NCBI GenBank assembly: GCA_018970485.1
Contig: JAGWWH010000002.1
Location: forward strand, 66,465 to 118,732
DNA: 52,268 bases
From: Pseudomonadota bacterium
GTDB lineage: Bacteria > Pseudomonadota > Alphaproteobacteria > Rickettsiales > UBA1997
Reading direction: 5' to 3'
Position numbers and translations under genes: made by a program
The notes under the pieces: generated by a model
Seen by the model: only the letters and a program-made list of their open reading frames with translations
The model's database searches: none
Told to the model about the DNA's origin: nothing
Part shown: in pieces, positions 7,720 through 16,914 of the stretch
How positions within the stretch are numbered: the first letter of the stretch is position 1
Layout of the letters: each line of letters starts with the position of its first letter

Positions 7720-8718
7720 ATGAAAAAACCACAATCAGAAATCGTAATTTATCAAACCAAAGACGGACAAAGCAAAATTGATGTTCGGCTTGAAAATGGA
7801 ACAATCTGGCTAACTCAAAATGCGATTGCCGATCTGTTTCAAACCACAAAACAAAATATTGGACAGCATACATCCAAAATTTTTTCAGAAGGAGAGCTAA
7901 AGAAAAACTCAACTGTAAAGAAATTCTTTACAGTTCAAAAAGAAGGCTCTCGCAACGTCGAAAGAAACTTGGAGCATTACAATCTCGACGCGATCATTTC
8001 GGTCGGCTACCGCGTAAAAAGCAGTATCGCGACTCAATTCAGAATCTGGGCAACCTCGGTTTTAAAAGAACATTTAACGCAAGGTTGGACAATCAACCGC
8101 CAGCGTTTTGAAGAAAATTCACGTGAGCTTGAAACAGCGCTAGAACTGGTTCGCAAGGCTTCAAAAAGTCCGGAACTAAATTTTGATTCTAGTCGTGGAT
8201 TGGTCGATGTGATTGCACGTTACGCTCAAACTTTCTTATTACTTCAGCGTTACGACGAGGGCTTACTTGCAGAACCAAGGGCGAAGAAAGGTGGCGAGTT
8301 ACTTAGCGTGAAAGAGGCTCGAAATTCGCTAGCTGATCTGAAAAAAGATTTAATTTCTCGCAAAGAAGCGACTGCACTTTTTGCTAAAGAAAGAAGTGAT
8401 GGTCTGGCATCAATCCTAGGCAATTTGGAGCAAACTGTTTTTGGCAAACCTGCTTATCCAACCATTGAATCAAAGGCGGCGCATCTACTTTATTTTGTGA
8501 TCAAGAATCATCCTTTTGTTGATGGAAATAAACGCAGCGCGGCTTTTTTGTTTGTGGATTTTTTGAATCGAAATCACCGACTTCTTGGAAAAAATAATCA
8601 GCCAATCATTAATGAAATTGGCCTCGCCGCACTTACTCTTCTCATTGCTGAATCAGATCCAAAAAATAAAGAAATTATGATCAAGTTAGTCATTAACATG
8701 TTGGTAATAGAGAGCTAA
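7720..8718 (+). CDS. RhuM-family protein fused to a Fic/Doc domain
   Basis: 332 residues. Residues 1-120 match the RhuM family (virulence-associated and common on mobile DNA): WLTQNAIADLFQTTKQNIGQ is a helix-turn-helix-like segment and YNLDAIISVGYRVKSSIATQFRIWA is the family signature. Residues 200-330 are a Fic/Doc domain with HPFVDGNKR at 264-272, the active-site loop of AMP-transferases and Doc-type kinases. No separate antitoxin is adjacent. The gene ends exactly before the nuclease ATG (TAAATG) and is flanked by a 58-bp direct repeat. Codons 64-72 contain a perfect 25-bp palindrome. RhuM-Fic fusions are known; the target is not. Confidence 0.88.
   Translation: MKKPQSEIVIYQTKDGQSKIDVRLENGTIWLTQNAIADLFQTTKQNIGQHTSKIFSEGELKKNSTVKKFFTVQKEGSRNVERNLEHYNLDAIISVGYRVKSSIATQFRIWATSVLKEHLTQGWTINRQRFEENSRELETALELVRKASKSPELNFDSSRGLVDVIARYAQTFLLLQRYDEGLLAEPRAKKGGELLSVKEARNSLADLKKDLISRKEATALFAKERSDGLASILGNLEQTVFGKPAYPTIESKAAHLLYFVIKNHPFVDGNKRSAAFLFVDFLNRNHRLLGKNNQPIINEIGLAALTLLIAESDPKNKEIMIKLVINMLVIES
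7911..7935. repeat. Perfect 25-bp palindrome inside the RhuM-Fic gene
   Basis: Left arm AACTGTAAAGAA (7911-7922), centre A at 7923, right arm TTCTTTACAGTT. Twelve-base arms pair without mismatch. The centre falls in codon 68, just after the helix-turn-helix-like segment, and encodes TVKKFFTV. Palindromes of the same odd-length design occur at the corresponding place in both BRO genes. Confidence 0.95.
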
Positions 8719-9279
8719 ATGGAACACCTAAAACACCTCACCACCGCAATTTTTCTTACCGTTTTTTCGGCGGTGATTTTTCTCACTACGCAATCAGCGA
8801 GATCTCAAAGCGAAAATTTTCGCGTAAAATCTCATCTCGTTTTTGATAAAAAATTCTCCGGAAAAACTTTTGTGATTGATGGTGATTCGATAAAAGTTGG
8901 TGGAAATGAAGTTCGGCTTTTTGGAATTGATGCGCCGGAATATAAACAAAACTGCTTTAACGCCAAAAATCAAGAATACGCTTGCGGCCTTACCAGTGTT
9001 GCTTTCACACGCAAATTAGCGGCAGGAAAATTTGTCGAATGTCTTTACGCAGAAAAAGATAAATATAATCGCTACTTGGGAAAATGTTCGATCGATGGAG
9101 TTTCAATCAACGAAGAGTTGGTAAAAAACGGAATGGCGGTGATTTATAATTTCACCGAATCAGATACAAAAATGGATGAGTTAGAAGCATCGGCGAAAGA
9201 GCAAAAAATCGGCATTTGGCAAGGCGCATTTCAATTGCCAAAAGATTATCGCAAGACACATCCACGAAGGAATAATTAG
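8719..9279 (+). CDS. Secreted thermonuclease-family (SNase-like) nuclease
   Basis: 186 residues with an N-terminal signal segment (LTTAIFLTVFSAVIFLTT, cleavage near ARS) and one SNase domain. The domain shows KTFVIDGDSIKV, VRLFGIDAPE (Arg and Glu of the active site), KYNRYLGKC (second Arg) and VKNGMAVIY. It would cut DNA or RNA in a calcium-dependent way in the periplasm or outside the cell. Its ATG follows directly on the RhuM-Fic stop, so expression may now depend on that gene. Its stop overlaps the convergent ankyrin stop (9276-9279). Confidence 0.9.
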   Translation: MEHLKHLTTAIFLTVFSAVIFLTTQSARSQSENFRVKSHLVFDKKFSGKTFVIDGDSIKVGGNEVRLFGIDAPEYKQNCFNAKNQEYACGLTSVAFTRKLAAGKFVECLYAEKDKYNRYLGKCSIDGVSINEELVKNGMAVIYNFTESDTKMDELEASAKEQKIGIWQGAFQLPKDYRKTHPRRNN

Positions 9280-9923
9280 GCAATACCGCGATTGAGATCA
9301 CCACCTTCACGCGCCGCAGGTCTCACGGCATCTCCTCTCAAAGCAAACGAGGATTGCTGAGAATTAATCAAACTTGTCATTCGCTCTCTATCTCCAACCG
9401 AACAAGTGCGACTAATCAAATCTGACAAGGAAAATTCCCTACCTTCTACATTAACTTTTACTTGAGTAACCGCTCCGCTCATGATCAAAAATTCTGCGAT
9501 TTCGTAGCGATTAAAAGCCACAGCAAGATGTAAGGGCTGCCAATTTTTAACTTCGCTGCTTAATAAACTGGGATCGAATGAGACAAGAGCTCTCACTGCA
9601 TCAAGATGCCCACCTTTTACAGCGTGATGAATCGCTGTGTAACCATTATTCTCTGAAATATGCGGATCAGCCCCTCTCTCAAGCAACCAACTAACAATCT
9701 CTGCTTCTGATTTTTTTTCGTAATCTGGCTTAAATTCCGGGTTAACTACAGATGAACTATTGGGAAGAACTGCAGCTATTAATGCAGTCTGACCATATTT
9801 ATTTCTGTCGTTAATATTAAACTCTCCGACCGCCAATAAAGATCTCATTTTTTCTATATTACCATTATGCGAGGCGTTCAAAAAAAGTTCTAATTTGCTG
9901 GTTAGTGGATGAGATGGTTTCAT
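9276..9923 (-). CDS. Small ankyrin repeat protein
   Basis: 215 residues with three to four ankyrin repeats. Clear repeat cores are YGQTALIAAV, NNGYTAIHHAVKGGHLDAVRALV and NWQPLHLAVAFNRYEIAEFLIMSGA, with loops such as LLERGADPHI. There is no signal peptide or membrane helix. The start ATGA overlaps the stop of the large ankyrin gene by four bases, so the pair is co-translated. Ankyrin proteins of host-associated alphaproteobacteria are often secreted effectors; that role here is inference. Confidence 0.85.
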   Translation of the reverse strand: MKPSHPLTSKLELFLNASHNGNIEKMRSLLAVGEFNINDRNKYGQTALIAAVLPNSSSVVNPEFKPDYEKKSEAEIVSWLLERGADPHISENNGYTAIHHAVKGGHLDAVRALVSFDPSLLSSEVKNWQPLHLAVAFNRYEIAEFLIMSGAVTQVKVNVEGREFSLSDLISRTCSVGDRERMTSLINSQQSSFALRGDAVRPAAREGGDLNRGIA

Positions 9924-12900
9924 GAGTCTTTGCTTTGTAAATTTTCGTTGGCGGGTCCAGATAGTCTTGCTACGTCAGAAGAAATCGGCGCGCTGCTTGG
10001 TGGCGCTGGTGGAGAAAAACTGCTAACTTGCGCTGATGAAGATAGAGTCAATCCCGATCCAGCCGAAATAGCTTCGGAAACTTTAGTCTCCTCTTCATGA
10101 GTTTTTTCCTCTGCCCTCACCTCAGTGGTTTGTAAAATTTGATATTTTGCCTTGAGCAAATCCATGATCTCGACACTCCCGCAAGAAGTGGCACGTTCTA
10201 AATAATCCAAACAATTATCTCCGACCACATCTTGAGTGATCGTCTTATTCTCTGAGAAAAAAATCAGTTTAGTTACAGTTTGCTTATCTCCCTTTTCAAT
10301 CGCCTCGCGCATTAAATGATCTATTCTTTCAGTCGGGATTTTTCTCACTGCCTGCGTTAATCCTTCTCTGACGATTAAATAATCCGCCGCATTTCCCTCG
10401 GCGTCGCGAATAGATGAGTCAGCTCCAAGATCTATAAGAGTTGCAACTATAGATGGATTTCTTCCGCTACCCTCTTCCATACATCGCCTAATGATCACAT
10501 GCAACATCGAACCAGCGTCTAGAATTTCAGAATTAGGATTAGCACCAGCTTTCACCAAAATTCTTACGTTATTTGTATTTTCATTACAAACTTCTGAGAA
10601 AAGTCTTTGATTTAAATCAACACCCGCAAGCCCAAGCTCTATGACTGAATCAGTATTCTCTTGAATCAAGGCCAGATCAAGCGGACTAACTTGTTGTATA
10701 TTTTCCAAATTCGGATCGGCACCAAAATGGCAAAGAATTGGGATCAATCCCGGCTGATTATTTTTAACCGCCATATGAATTACGTTTTCACCATATTTGG
10801 ATTTATTTCTGCAATTAATGTCCGCACCAGCTTTAACCAGAGTATCAATCCCGTCCTGATCACCCTTCTCTGCCAATCGATAGATTAATGTTTTACCTTC
10901 TTCATCAAAACGATTTAGGTCATCTCCGGCAGCTCTTAATTCTCGAACCGAAGCAACATCACGAAGATCAAGAGCAAGAGATAAGGCGTCTTCTCCATAA
11001 GGAGTCATCAATCTCATATCGGCGCCGGAATTACATAAAAAACGAATCGCATTAGATTTTCTACTAGATGCCGCGAAATGAAGCGGGGAAAAACCTGCAT
11101 CATTTGTTAAATCTAAAATTCTCAATCTATCACTTTCACGTACACCTCCTCTCACCAACATGCCTCTTAACTCTCTTAGAACCTCAACATGTCCTTCATA
11201 TGCAGCTAGGTGAATGGGGGTATCACCATCAATAACACTTCGTTCAAAAACATAAATACCATGACTTGCCAAAGAGACCAAAACATTGGCCCTTCCGTAC
11301 TCAGCAGCAATATGTGTTAAAAACATTCCATTGGGAGCAGATCTTAATACTCCACTCTTTTCCACACCAACCAAAGAAATCATCTTCTCGATAAAGCGAA
11401 GGTTGCCGAATCTAGCCGCAACAAACACTGGTGATTCATTTTTGATAACTTGCGTTAAATATTCCTCGCAATCGAATTCAACTAAATAACGAGAAAAGAT
11501 CTCCAATAATTCTTCATTATTGTGACGAGCAAGGTGATGAAATATTTGGCTATTCTCAAACTCAGCAACTCCAGCATTCCGCACAAACTCGTCAAATAAG
11601 TATTTGCAGAGATCTTCATTATTATTATTCGCCGCAGCTTCGAGGCAATGCCTGATAAAGATCGGAGAGACTTTTTCTTCTCCAAATTTCTGCCTAATAC
11701 TTTGAAAAATACTCTCGCAATCCGGACGCTGCACCAACATTTCGCAAATAACTCGGTAGTCCTTAATTGAGGATTTGTTACTGAAATCCAAACTCATTTC
11801 CAACGCTTCGTTCAAACTATCCACATCGGCAAAACTATCGACGAGACCTTGAATTTGCTCGATGGGAGCATTATAAGAAAACATTTTCTTAAATGTACTA
11901 ACGTCTCCGAGGCGAAGAAATTCTGGGTTTTGACTCAAGGCTAAGTAATTAGCTTCGATACTTTCTATTTTCTCTAGCTGATGCGGCAAAATTAGCTCAA
12001 TCTTTGACTTTATCTCATCAAAATAATTCGGCCTTTCCGCCAATATTGCGCTAACAGTCATAAAAAATTGGATTGGCAAATTGCTCGCCAAATTTTCTCC
12101 AGCCATCCACAAATTCTCTAACGCAAAAAATAGCTCTCGATAATTTACTGGACGATCGTCCTCAATTCTTAGAAGCGTAATAAGGTCTGCAGCTGCACGT
12201 TCAGTGAAAAAATTATCCGTATTGCTTTCTAGTCTAGAAATGATTTCTGATTTTTCTGCAGTTGAAGTCTCTTCGCTTAAAGCACGAAATTCTTGATTCT
12301 CAAAAAATGTGTCGAGAAATCTTAGTGCCGGAATATTGAATGCGGCTCGATCTAACAAACTCGAATTTAAGCAGGCTTTTTCACCTTCATTCCATGTAAT
12401 AAAACCAGTTCCATTTTCTTGGAATTTCTGCAACGCGGTACTGATGATTGTGGAGAGAGAAGCGCTGCTGTTGGTCTTTTCATCTTCCGAAATATCGGTC
12501 TCGAGATCGAAGCTTTTTAAATCATAAACCCCTTCAAAGGTTTTATTTAAACCAGACACAACTTCATCAATCTCAGCCCTACGACTTTCAATCTCTTGAG
12601 CTAAATCTCTTTTTAAAGAATCCTTAAAAACATCTGCCGCGTAATCGCGATTTACTACACTCAATTTCCAGAAAGGAATTCGTGACTGAAAATATTCGAA
12701 GCCAGGAATAAAGTACTTCGCACGAAGACCCAAACTCTGCTCAAGATATTTCTGAATATGAACATGATACTCTTCTTCCAAATCGCTTCTTATTGACTCG
12801 ACACAATTCAACATAAGGAAATTGTGAGCGTTTAAAAAAGGTAAATATTCATTTTTATCTACCAGATTTCGCTCCATCTCCTCGAGCCTCTCATCAGTTC

Positions 12901-13357
12901 CAGCTAAGCATTTTAGATATTCTCCAGACGGGGGAAATGACTTAAAAAAAACCTCGCGCTTCTCTTCTGATTTTAATCCGATTTGATTCAAACAATTACA
13001 AAAACGGCGCATAATTACAGCGCAATCCTTCATGGTTTTTTCATTCATTAGGCCGGCGATATAATTGGCAAATTCAGAATATTCTCCGAGCGAATCTTGC
13101 CTTCCAAAAAATTCATGAGCAATTCGCATCGTTGCCCTGACATTTTCAACAGTGCAACTCTCCGAAGCCTCACTAGACCAGTATTTAAGCTCTCTTTCGA
13201 GTCGATTTAAATCTTCTCCGTCATCTCTAACTTCATCTAATTCAGAAAGTATTTTACTGATCAAAATCCTGATTTGCAGACCAGTTAATCTGTCTATTCT
13301 TTCTGAAACTTCTGGCGGTAAGTTTGGAATTTCTTGCGGAAGAGATGGATGAGTCAT
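9920..13357 (-). CDS. Very large ankyrin repeat protein, candidate effector
   Basis: About 1145 residues from the ATG at 13357; a TTG 18 bases upstream (13375) is possible. The first about 600 residues are helical and lack a recognisable domain. Ankyrin repeats fill roughly residues 640-1060: ESPVFVAARFGNLRFIEKM, DTPIHLAAYEGHVEVLREL, FSPLHFAASSRKSNAIRFL, ENVIHMAVKNNQPGLIPIL and others, with GADPN or GADIN loops. The C-terminal 60 residues are Ser/Pro-rich (SSFSPPAPPSSAPISSD), the sort of disordered tail seen on type IV secretion substrates. No secretion signal is proven. It lies upstream of and overlaps the small ankyrin gene. Confidence 0.85.
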   Translation of the reverse strand: MTHPSLPQEIPNLPPEVSERIDRLTGLQIRILISKILSELDEVRDDGEDLNRLERELKYWSSEASESCTVENVRATMRIAHEFFGRQDSLGEYSEFANYIAGLMNEKTMKDCAVIMRRFCNCLNQIGLKSEEKREVFFKSFPPSGEYLKCLAGTDERLEEMERNLVDKNEYLPFLNAHNFLMLNCVESIRSDLEEEYHVHIQKYLEQSLGLRAKYFIPGFEYFQSRIPFWKLSVVNRDYAADVFKDSLKRDLAQEIESRRAEIDEVVSGLNKTFEGVYDLKSFDLETDISEDEKTNSSASLSTIISTALQKFQENGTGFITWNEGEKACLNSSLLDRAAFNIPALRFLDTFFENQEFRALSEETSTAEKSEIISRLESNTDNFFTERAAADLITLLRIEDDRPVNYRELFFALENLWMAGENLASNLPIQFFMTVSAILAERPNYFDEIKSKIELILPHQLEKIESIEANYLALSQNPEFLRLGDVSTFKKMFSYNAPIEQIQGLVDSFADVDSLNEALEMSLDFSNKSSIKDYRVICEMLVQRPDCESIFQSIRQKFGEEKVSPIFIRHCLEAAANNNNEDLCKYLFDEFVRNAGVAEFENSQIFHHLARHNNEELLEIFSRYLVEFDCEEYLTQVIKNESPVFVAARFGNLRFIEKMISLVGVEKSGVLRSAPNGMFLTHIAAEYGRANVLVSLASHGIYVFERSVIDGDTPIHLAAYEGHVEVLRELRGMLVRGGVRESDRLRILDLTNDAGFSPLHFAASSRKSNAIRFLCNSGADMRLMTPYGEDALSLALDLRDVASVRELRAAGDDLNRFDEEGKTLIYRLAEKGDQDGIDTLVKAGADINCRNKSKYGENVIHMAVKNNQPGLIPILCHFGADPNLENIQQVSPLDLALIQENTDSVIELGLAGVDLNQRLFSEVCNENTNNVRILVKAGANPNSEILDAGSMLHVIIRRCMEEGSGRNPSIVATLIDLGADSSIRDAEGNAADYLIVREGLTQAVRKIPTERIDHLMREAIEKGDKQTVTKLIFFSENKTITQDVVGDNCLDYLERATSCGSVEIMDLLKAKYQILQTTEVRAEEKTHEEETKVSEAISAGSGLTLSSSAQVSSFSPPAPPSSAPISSDVARLSGPANENLQSKDS

Positions 13358-13480
13358 TGTTTGAAAATTAAGCAAAAAAACTTTGACAACTTCTCAATTA
13401 AAGAAATTTCCCGAGCAAATTTTTACTAAAATAAAGAAGGAAATTCATTCGAGATGATCTTTTTTGAGATAATTAAAAAT

Positions 13481-14434
13481 CTATTTAAGCCCGCGCTTCT
13501 TGCGCTCTTCTAGTAAAGATTCGCGATAAACAAAATTTTCAATCAGCGGCAAGGGAAATTTATCGAACGACTTCGCGCCTTGCAGAACGTAGATTCCCAC
13601 GGTTCTGTTATTTTGTTTTTGTGATCCATCTTTGGTTAAAATATCAGGAAAATCTTCGCCCATGACGCGAGTTTCAATCATGTCCGAAGTCACGCCATTC
13701 TTGATTAAATAATTCTTCACAACTTCTGATCTTTTGTAAGCTAGTTGTTGATTGTAGAGCTCATTTCCAACGCGATCTGCATTGCCTACAAGCAGTATTC
13801 TGTAGTCACCATAAAGTTTGGAAAGATGACTCAATAAAGCTAAAAGATCCTTGTTTGCCTTGTCGCTAAACTTCGAATTATTGAAATCAAAAAAGATGTC
13901 GAAGTGCTCAAATTTCGGCTCAGTAATTTCAACTTTTGCTTGCTTATCTTTGGTTCTGCTGTCGCTAAATTGCTCAATTTCATCAAGCAATTTACTGAAA
14001 CGAACTCGACATTGAGCAAGCTCGTCAGAACGAAAAATTTCTTTCGATTCGCGGCTAATCCAGCAATCGTAAAGATAAGTCAGGTGGGCAGTTTGAATCG
14101 GCAAATGAAATTTCAACTGATGATCGCTCAATATTTTTTCGAGTCTTTTTTGCATCAAAATCATCTCTTCCATCTGCGCTAAATCTGCTTTCCACTTAAT
14201 TGGGTTTTCTGGAATTATTTCTTCGCCTTTGGTGATCGCTAATCCCTTTCTAGAAAAATATTCGGCAGTTTTTTCATCCTTAGCGGCAGATAATTTTCGC
14301 GCAAATTCGAGATATTCTAAGGCCAAATAAGATTCGTAACCACCTCGTGTTTTAAGATCAGATTCACGTTGTGAAAGCACGTTAACCGTTGGCTCAGCGC
14401 AAGAAAAAATTAGTAGGAGAATTAACAGCCGCAT
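13481..14434 (-). CDS. OmpA-family lipoprotein
   Basis: 317 residues. A very short signal peptide ends in a lipobox-like IFSC at residues 9-12, so it is probably an outer-membrane lipoprotein. The middle is helical with a charged region around KDKQAKVEI. The C-terminal OmpA domain (about residues 180-290) has FFDFNNSKFSDKANKDLL, LVGNADRVGNELYNQQLAYKRS and the peptidoglycan-binding NNRTVGIYV. It probably links the outer membrane to peptidoglycan. The domain order resembles Pal-like proteins, but the N-terminal 170 residues are not part of Pal and I do not recognise them. Confidence 0.83.
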   Translation of the reverse strand: MRLLILLLIFSCAEPTVNVLSQRESDLKTRGGYESYLALEYLEFARKLSAAKDEKTAEYFSRKGLAITKGEEIIPENPIKWKADLAQMEEMILMQKRLEKILSDHQLKFHLPIQTAHLTYLYDCWISRESKEIFRSDELAQCRVRFSKLLDEIEQFSDSRTKDKQAKVEITEPKFEHFDIFFDFNNSKFSDKANKDLLALLSHLSKLYGDYRILLVGNADRVGNELYNQQLAYKRSEVVKNYLIKNGVTSDMIETRVMGEDFPDILTKDGSQKQNNRTVGIYVLQGAKSFDKFPLPLIENFVYRESLLEERKKRGLK

Positions 14435-14524
14435 TTAACAAGAATTTAGATTTTTGATTTTAGATCTCAGAACATCGCGGCTAGTTAAATCAAAAATTCA
14501 AAATCAAAAATTAAAATTTGGCTA

Positions 14525-15499
14525 ATGCTCAAAACTCCTGACTTCTGGACTAAAAAAAATTTGCCCTCATTCGCCTTACTCCCCATTAGCTTTATCTACT
14601 TTGTTGGATTTTATTTGATAAAATTTTTCTCCAAGCCTGAGCAAATTTCCAAACCAGTAATTTGCATCGGAAATATTATTGCCGGCGGCGCTGGCAAAAC
14701 TCCAACTGCGATTGCTGTCGGAGAAATTCTCAATGAAATCGGCGTAAAATTTGCCTTCTTGAGTCGTGGCTACATGAACGACGGTTCTAAATTTCTAATG
14801 CTGCACAATCACGACAATAACAAGGCTGAACAAGTTGGTGATGAGTCGCTACTTCTGATAAAAGTTGCTCCAACCTTCGTTGCAAAAGATCGTCTTTTTG
14901 GCGCCAAGCAGATCGAAAAAATGAAGCAGTTTGAAGCGATTATTCTTGATGATGGCATGCAGTGTAACTCGCTTAAACGCGATTTCACAATTCTGGTAAT
15001 CGACGGAAAAATCGGCTTTGGAAATGATTTTATGATTCCTGCCGGACCAATGCGTGAGACACTTTCCAGCGGTTTGCAAAAAACTGATTTAGTGGTTTTG
15101 GTCGGCGATGCCGATGAAAAACTTACGAAAAAATTGGCTAATAAAAAAATCATCAAAGCAAAAATTTCACCAAAAAATCTCGATATTTTTCTGGGCAAAA
15201 AATTGATCGCTTTTTGTGGATTGGCCTATCCAAAAAAATTCTTCTCACTTCTTGAAAATGAAGGATTGGAGGTGATTGAGAGCATCGGCTTCGCTGATCA
15301 TTACCAATATAAATCTTCAGATCTCGAACTTCTGTTACGAAGCGCTGAAGAAAAAAATGCCAAACTAATCACCACCAAAAAAGATTGGGTAAAATTTCCA
15401 AAATCCTTCCAAGAAAAAATTTCCTATTTGGACATAAATTTAGTTTTCGAAAATACCGAAATTCTCAAATCAGAGCTAAAAAAACTTTTAAAAATTTAA
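14525..15499 (+). CDS. lpxK: Tetraacyldisaccharide 4'-kinase (lipid A)
   Basis: Phosphorylates the 4' position of the lipid A disaccharide at the inner membrane. A membrane helix at residues 17-34 is followed by the kinase P-loop GNIIAGGAGKTPT (residues 49-61), SRGYMND, DEsLLLI and ILDDGMQ. The C-terminal part (AFCGLAYPKKFF, GFADHYQY) is typical. 324 residues is full length. Its stop shares a base with the next ATG (TAATG), so it is coupled to the acyltransferase. The upstream 90 bases are AT-rich with repeated AAAATCAAAAATT motifs. Confidence 0.94.
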   Translation: MLKTPDFWTKKNLPSFALLPISFIYFVGFYLIKFFSKPEQISKPVICIGNIIAGGAGKTPTAIAVGEILNEIGVKFAFLSRGYMNDGSKFLMLHNHDNNKAEQVGDESLLLIKVAPTFVAKDRLFGAKQIEKMKQFEAIILDDGMQCNSLKRDFTILVIDGKIGFGNDFMIPAGPMRETLSSGLQKTDLVVLVGDADEKLTKKLANKKIIKAKISPKNLDIFLGKKLIAFCGLAYPKKFFSLLENEGLEVIESIGFADHYQYKSSDLELLLRSAEEKNAKLITTKKDWVKFPKSFQEKISYLDINLVFENTEILKSELKKLLKI

Positions 15500-16371
15500 T
15501 GAAAAAAATTCGTTACCTACTCGAAGCAATTATCGTCAAGTTTGGCATTTGGTTTTTTGGTTCTTTGAGAATGAAAACAGCCTCCAACCTAGCAGCGAGA
15601 ATCGCTCAATTCGTCGGCAAAAAAATTTCTGTACACAAACTTGCTTACAAAAATCTCAGCAACGCCATGCCAGAATTAAGCGCGAAAGAGAAAGAAAATA
15701 TTCTCGATGACATGTGGGACAATCTTGGTCGCATCGTTGGCGAATTTCCTCACGTTGCCGGAATTGCAATCAACAAAAAAGACAAGGAAACAATCGAAGT
15801 TTCGCAAGAGACTTTGGACAACATTGCTGAGTTTAAAAAATCAGGAGGCGGAATCATCATTTCTGCTCACATCGGCAATTGGGAAGTGGGTCAAAAATTC
15901 TTTTTGCAACAAGGCTTGCAGGCAGGAACCGTCTATCGTCCACTCAATAATCCCTACGTCGAAAAAATGACTGCGAGCATTCGAAAAGTTGAAATGATCG
16001 AAAAAAATTCTCACGGAAATCGTCGCATTATCGAACTAATAAAAGCTGGCGGAACTGTGGTTATTTTAGCTGATCAAAAAGTTAGTGAGGGCGAGCCGAT
16101 CAAATTTTTTCACGCTGATGCAATCACCACAACTTCGATCGCCCGCATCGCTTTACGCTACAAAGTTCCAATTGTTCCAGCGCGGATAATTCGCATCGGT
16201 AAAGAAATAAAATTCCGCGCCGAGCTAGAAAAACCACTTGCAATTCCACAGACCCCGGACGTTAATTTGGCGATTCTTGACCTCAGCAGAGCAATCAATC
16301 ACAAGCTCGAGCAATGGATCACAGAATATCCCTCTCAATGGTTTTGGGTTCACGACCGTTGGAAAAAATAA
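15499..16371 (+). CDS. lpxL: Lipid A biosynthesis lauroyl/myristoyl acyltransferase (LpxL/HtrB family)
   Basis: Adds secondary acyl chains to Kdo-lipid A at the inner membrane. 290 residues from the ATG at 15499; an in-frame upstream extension would lie inside lpxK and is rejected. An N-terminal hydrophobic anchor (YLLEAIIVKFGIWFFGSL) is followed by the catalytic HX4E motif SAHIGNWE (His124, Glu129), TVYRPLNNP, and VILADQKVSEGEPIKFF. The C-terminus PSQWFWVHDRWK is characteristic. Translation is coupled to lpxK by TAATG. Confidence 0.92.
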   Translation: MKKIRYLLEAIIVKFGIWFFGSLRMKTASNLAARIAQFVGKKISVHKLAYKNLSNAMPELSAKEKENILDDMWDNLGRIVGEFPHVAGIAINKKDKETIEVSQETLDNIAEFKKSGGGIIISAHIGNWEVGQKFFLQQGLQAGTVYRPLNNPYVEKMTASIRKVEMIEKNSHGNRRIIELIKAGGTVVILADQKVSEGEPIKFFHADAITTTSIARIALRYKVPIVPARIIRIGKEIKFRAELEKPLAIPQTPDVNLAILDLSRAINHKLEQWITEYPSQWFWVHDRWKK

Positions 16372-16382
16372 AATCAAAAATA

Positions 16383-16889
16383 ATGAAATTTTCTCGCCAA
16401 ATCGCTCTTTTAGCGTCCCTTATTTTAACTTCTTCTTGTGCCGCGATGTTCAATGACAACAAGGCTGAAGTTTCGATCAATTCCAATCCTCCTGGAGCAG
16501 ATATTTTTATTGAAGGAAGAAGCCACGGAAGAACCCCAGCAACACTTCAAATCGAAGCAAAAAATCAAACTGCCGTTTTGAACAAGGAAGGATACGGTTC
16601 GGCTCAAGTCCAACTCGAAACTTGGTATACAGCTAAAAATGGTAAGTGCCTTGCTGACGCGATGTTTTCAATGTTCATAATCCCCGCTTACTCCTTCTAT
16701 TCTGGAAAATGTAGTGAGTTCAAAGAAAAAGAATATTTCGTAAACATCCCAAATAACGGCAGTACTAGAGCAAATAACGGCTTTAATCCAGTAGCAGCGA
16801 CTGGCAACAATCCGCAAAATATGATTGATTATTACTACAATCAAAACGCACCTCAAAATAGTGGAATGAATCAAAGAGCTCCAAAATAA
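16383..16889 (+). CDS. PEGA-domain lipoprotein
   Basis: 168 residues from the ATG at 16383. The signal peptide MKFSRQIALLASLILTSSC ends in a good lipobox (LTSSC). A PEGA domain follows at about residues 30-60: VSINSNPPGADIFIEG then SHGRTPATLQI. A second hydrophobic stretch (AMFSMFIIPAYSFYSG) lies between two cysteines. The C-terminal 45 residues are Asn/Gln-rich (NPQNMIDYYYNQN). It lies 11 bases after lpxL and is probably co-transcribed. Function is unknown; PEGA proteins are usually surface-layer or envelope proteins. Confidence 0.75.
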   Translation: MKFSRQIALLASLILTSSCAAMFNDNKAEVSINSNPPGADIFIEGRSHGRTPATLQIEAKNQTAVLNKEGYGSAQVQLETWYTAKNGKCLADAMFSMFIIPAYSFYSGKCSEFKEKEYFVNIPNNGSTRANNGFNPVAATGNNPQNMIDYYYNQNAPQNSGMNQRAPK

Positions 16890-16914
16890 ATACGATTCTA
16901 CACCTGTTAGAAAA

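Noticed and set aside
15385-15498. Longer N-terminus for the LpxL-type acyltransferase
   Set aside because: It lies within the lpxK coding region; the TAATG junction gives the normal start.
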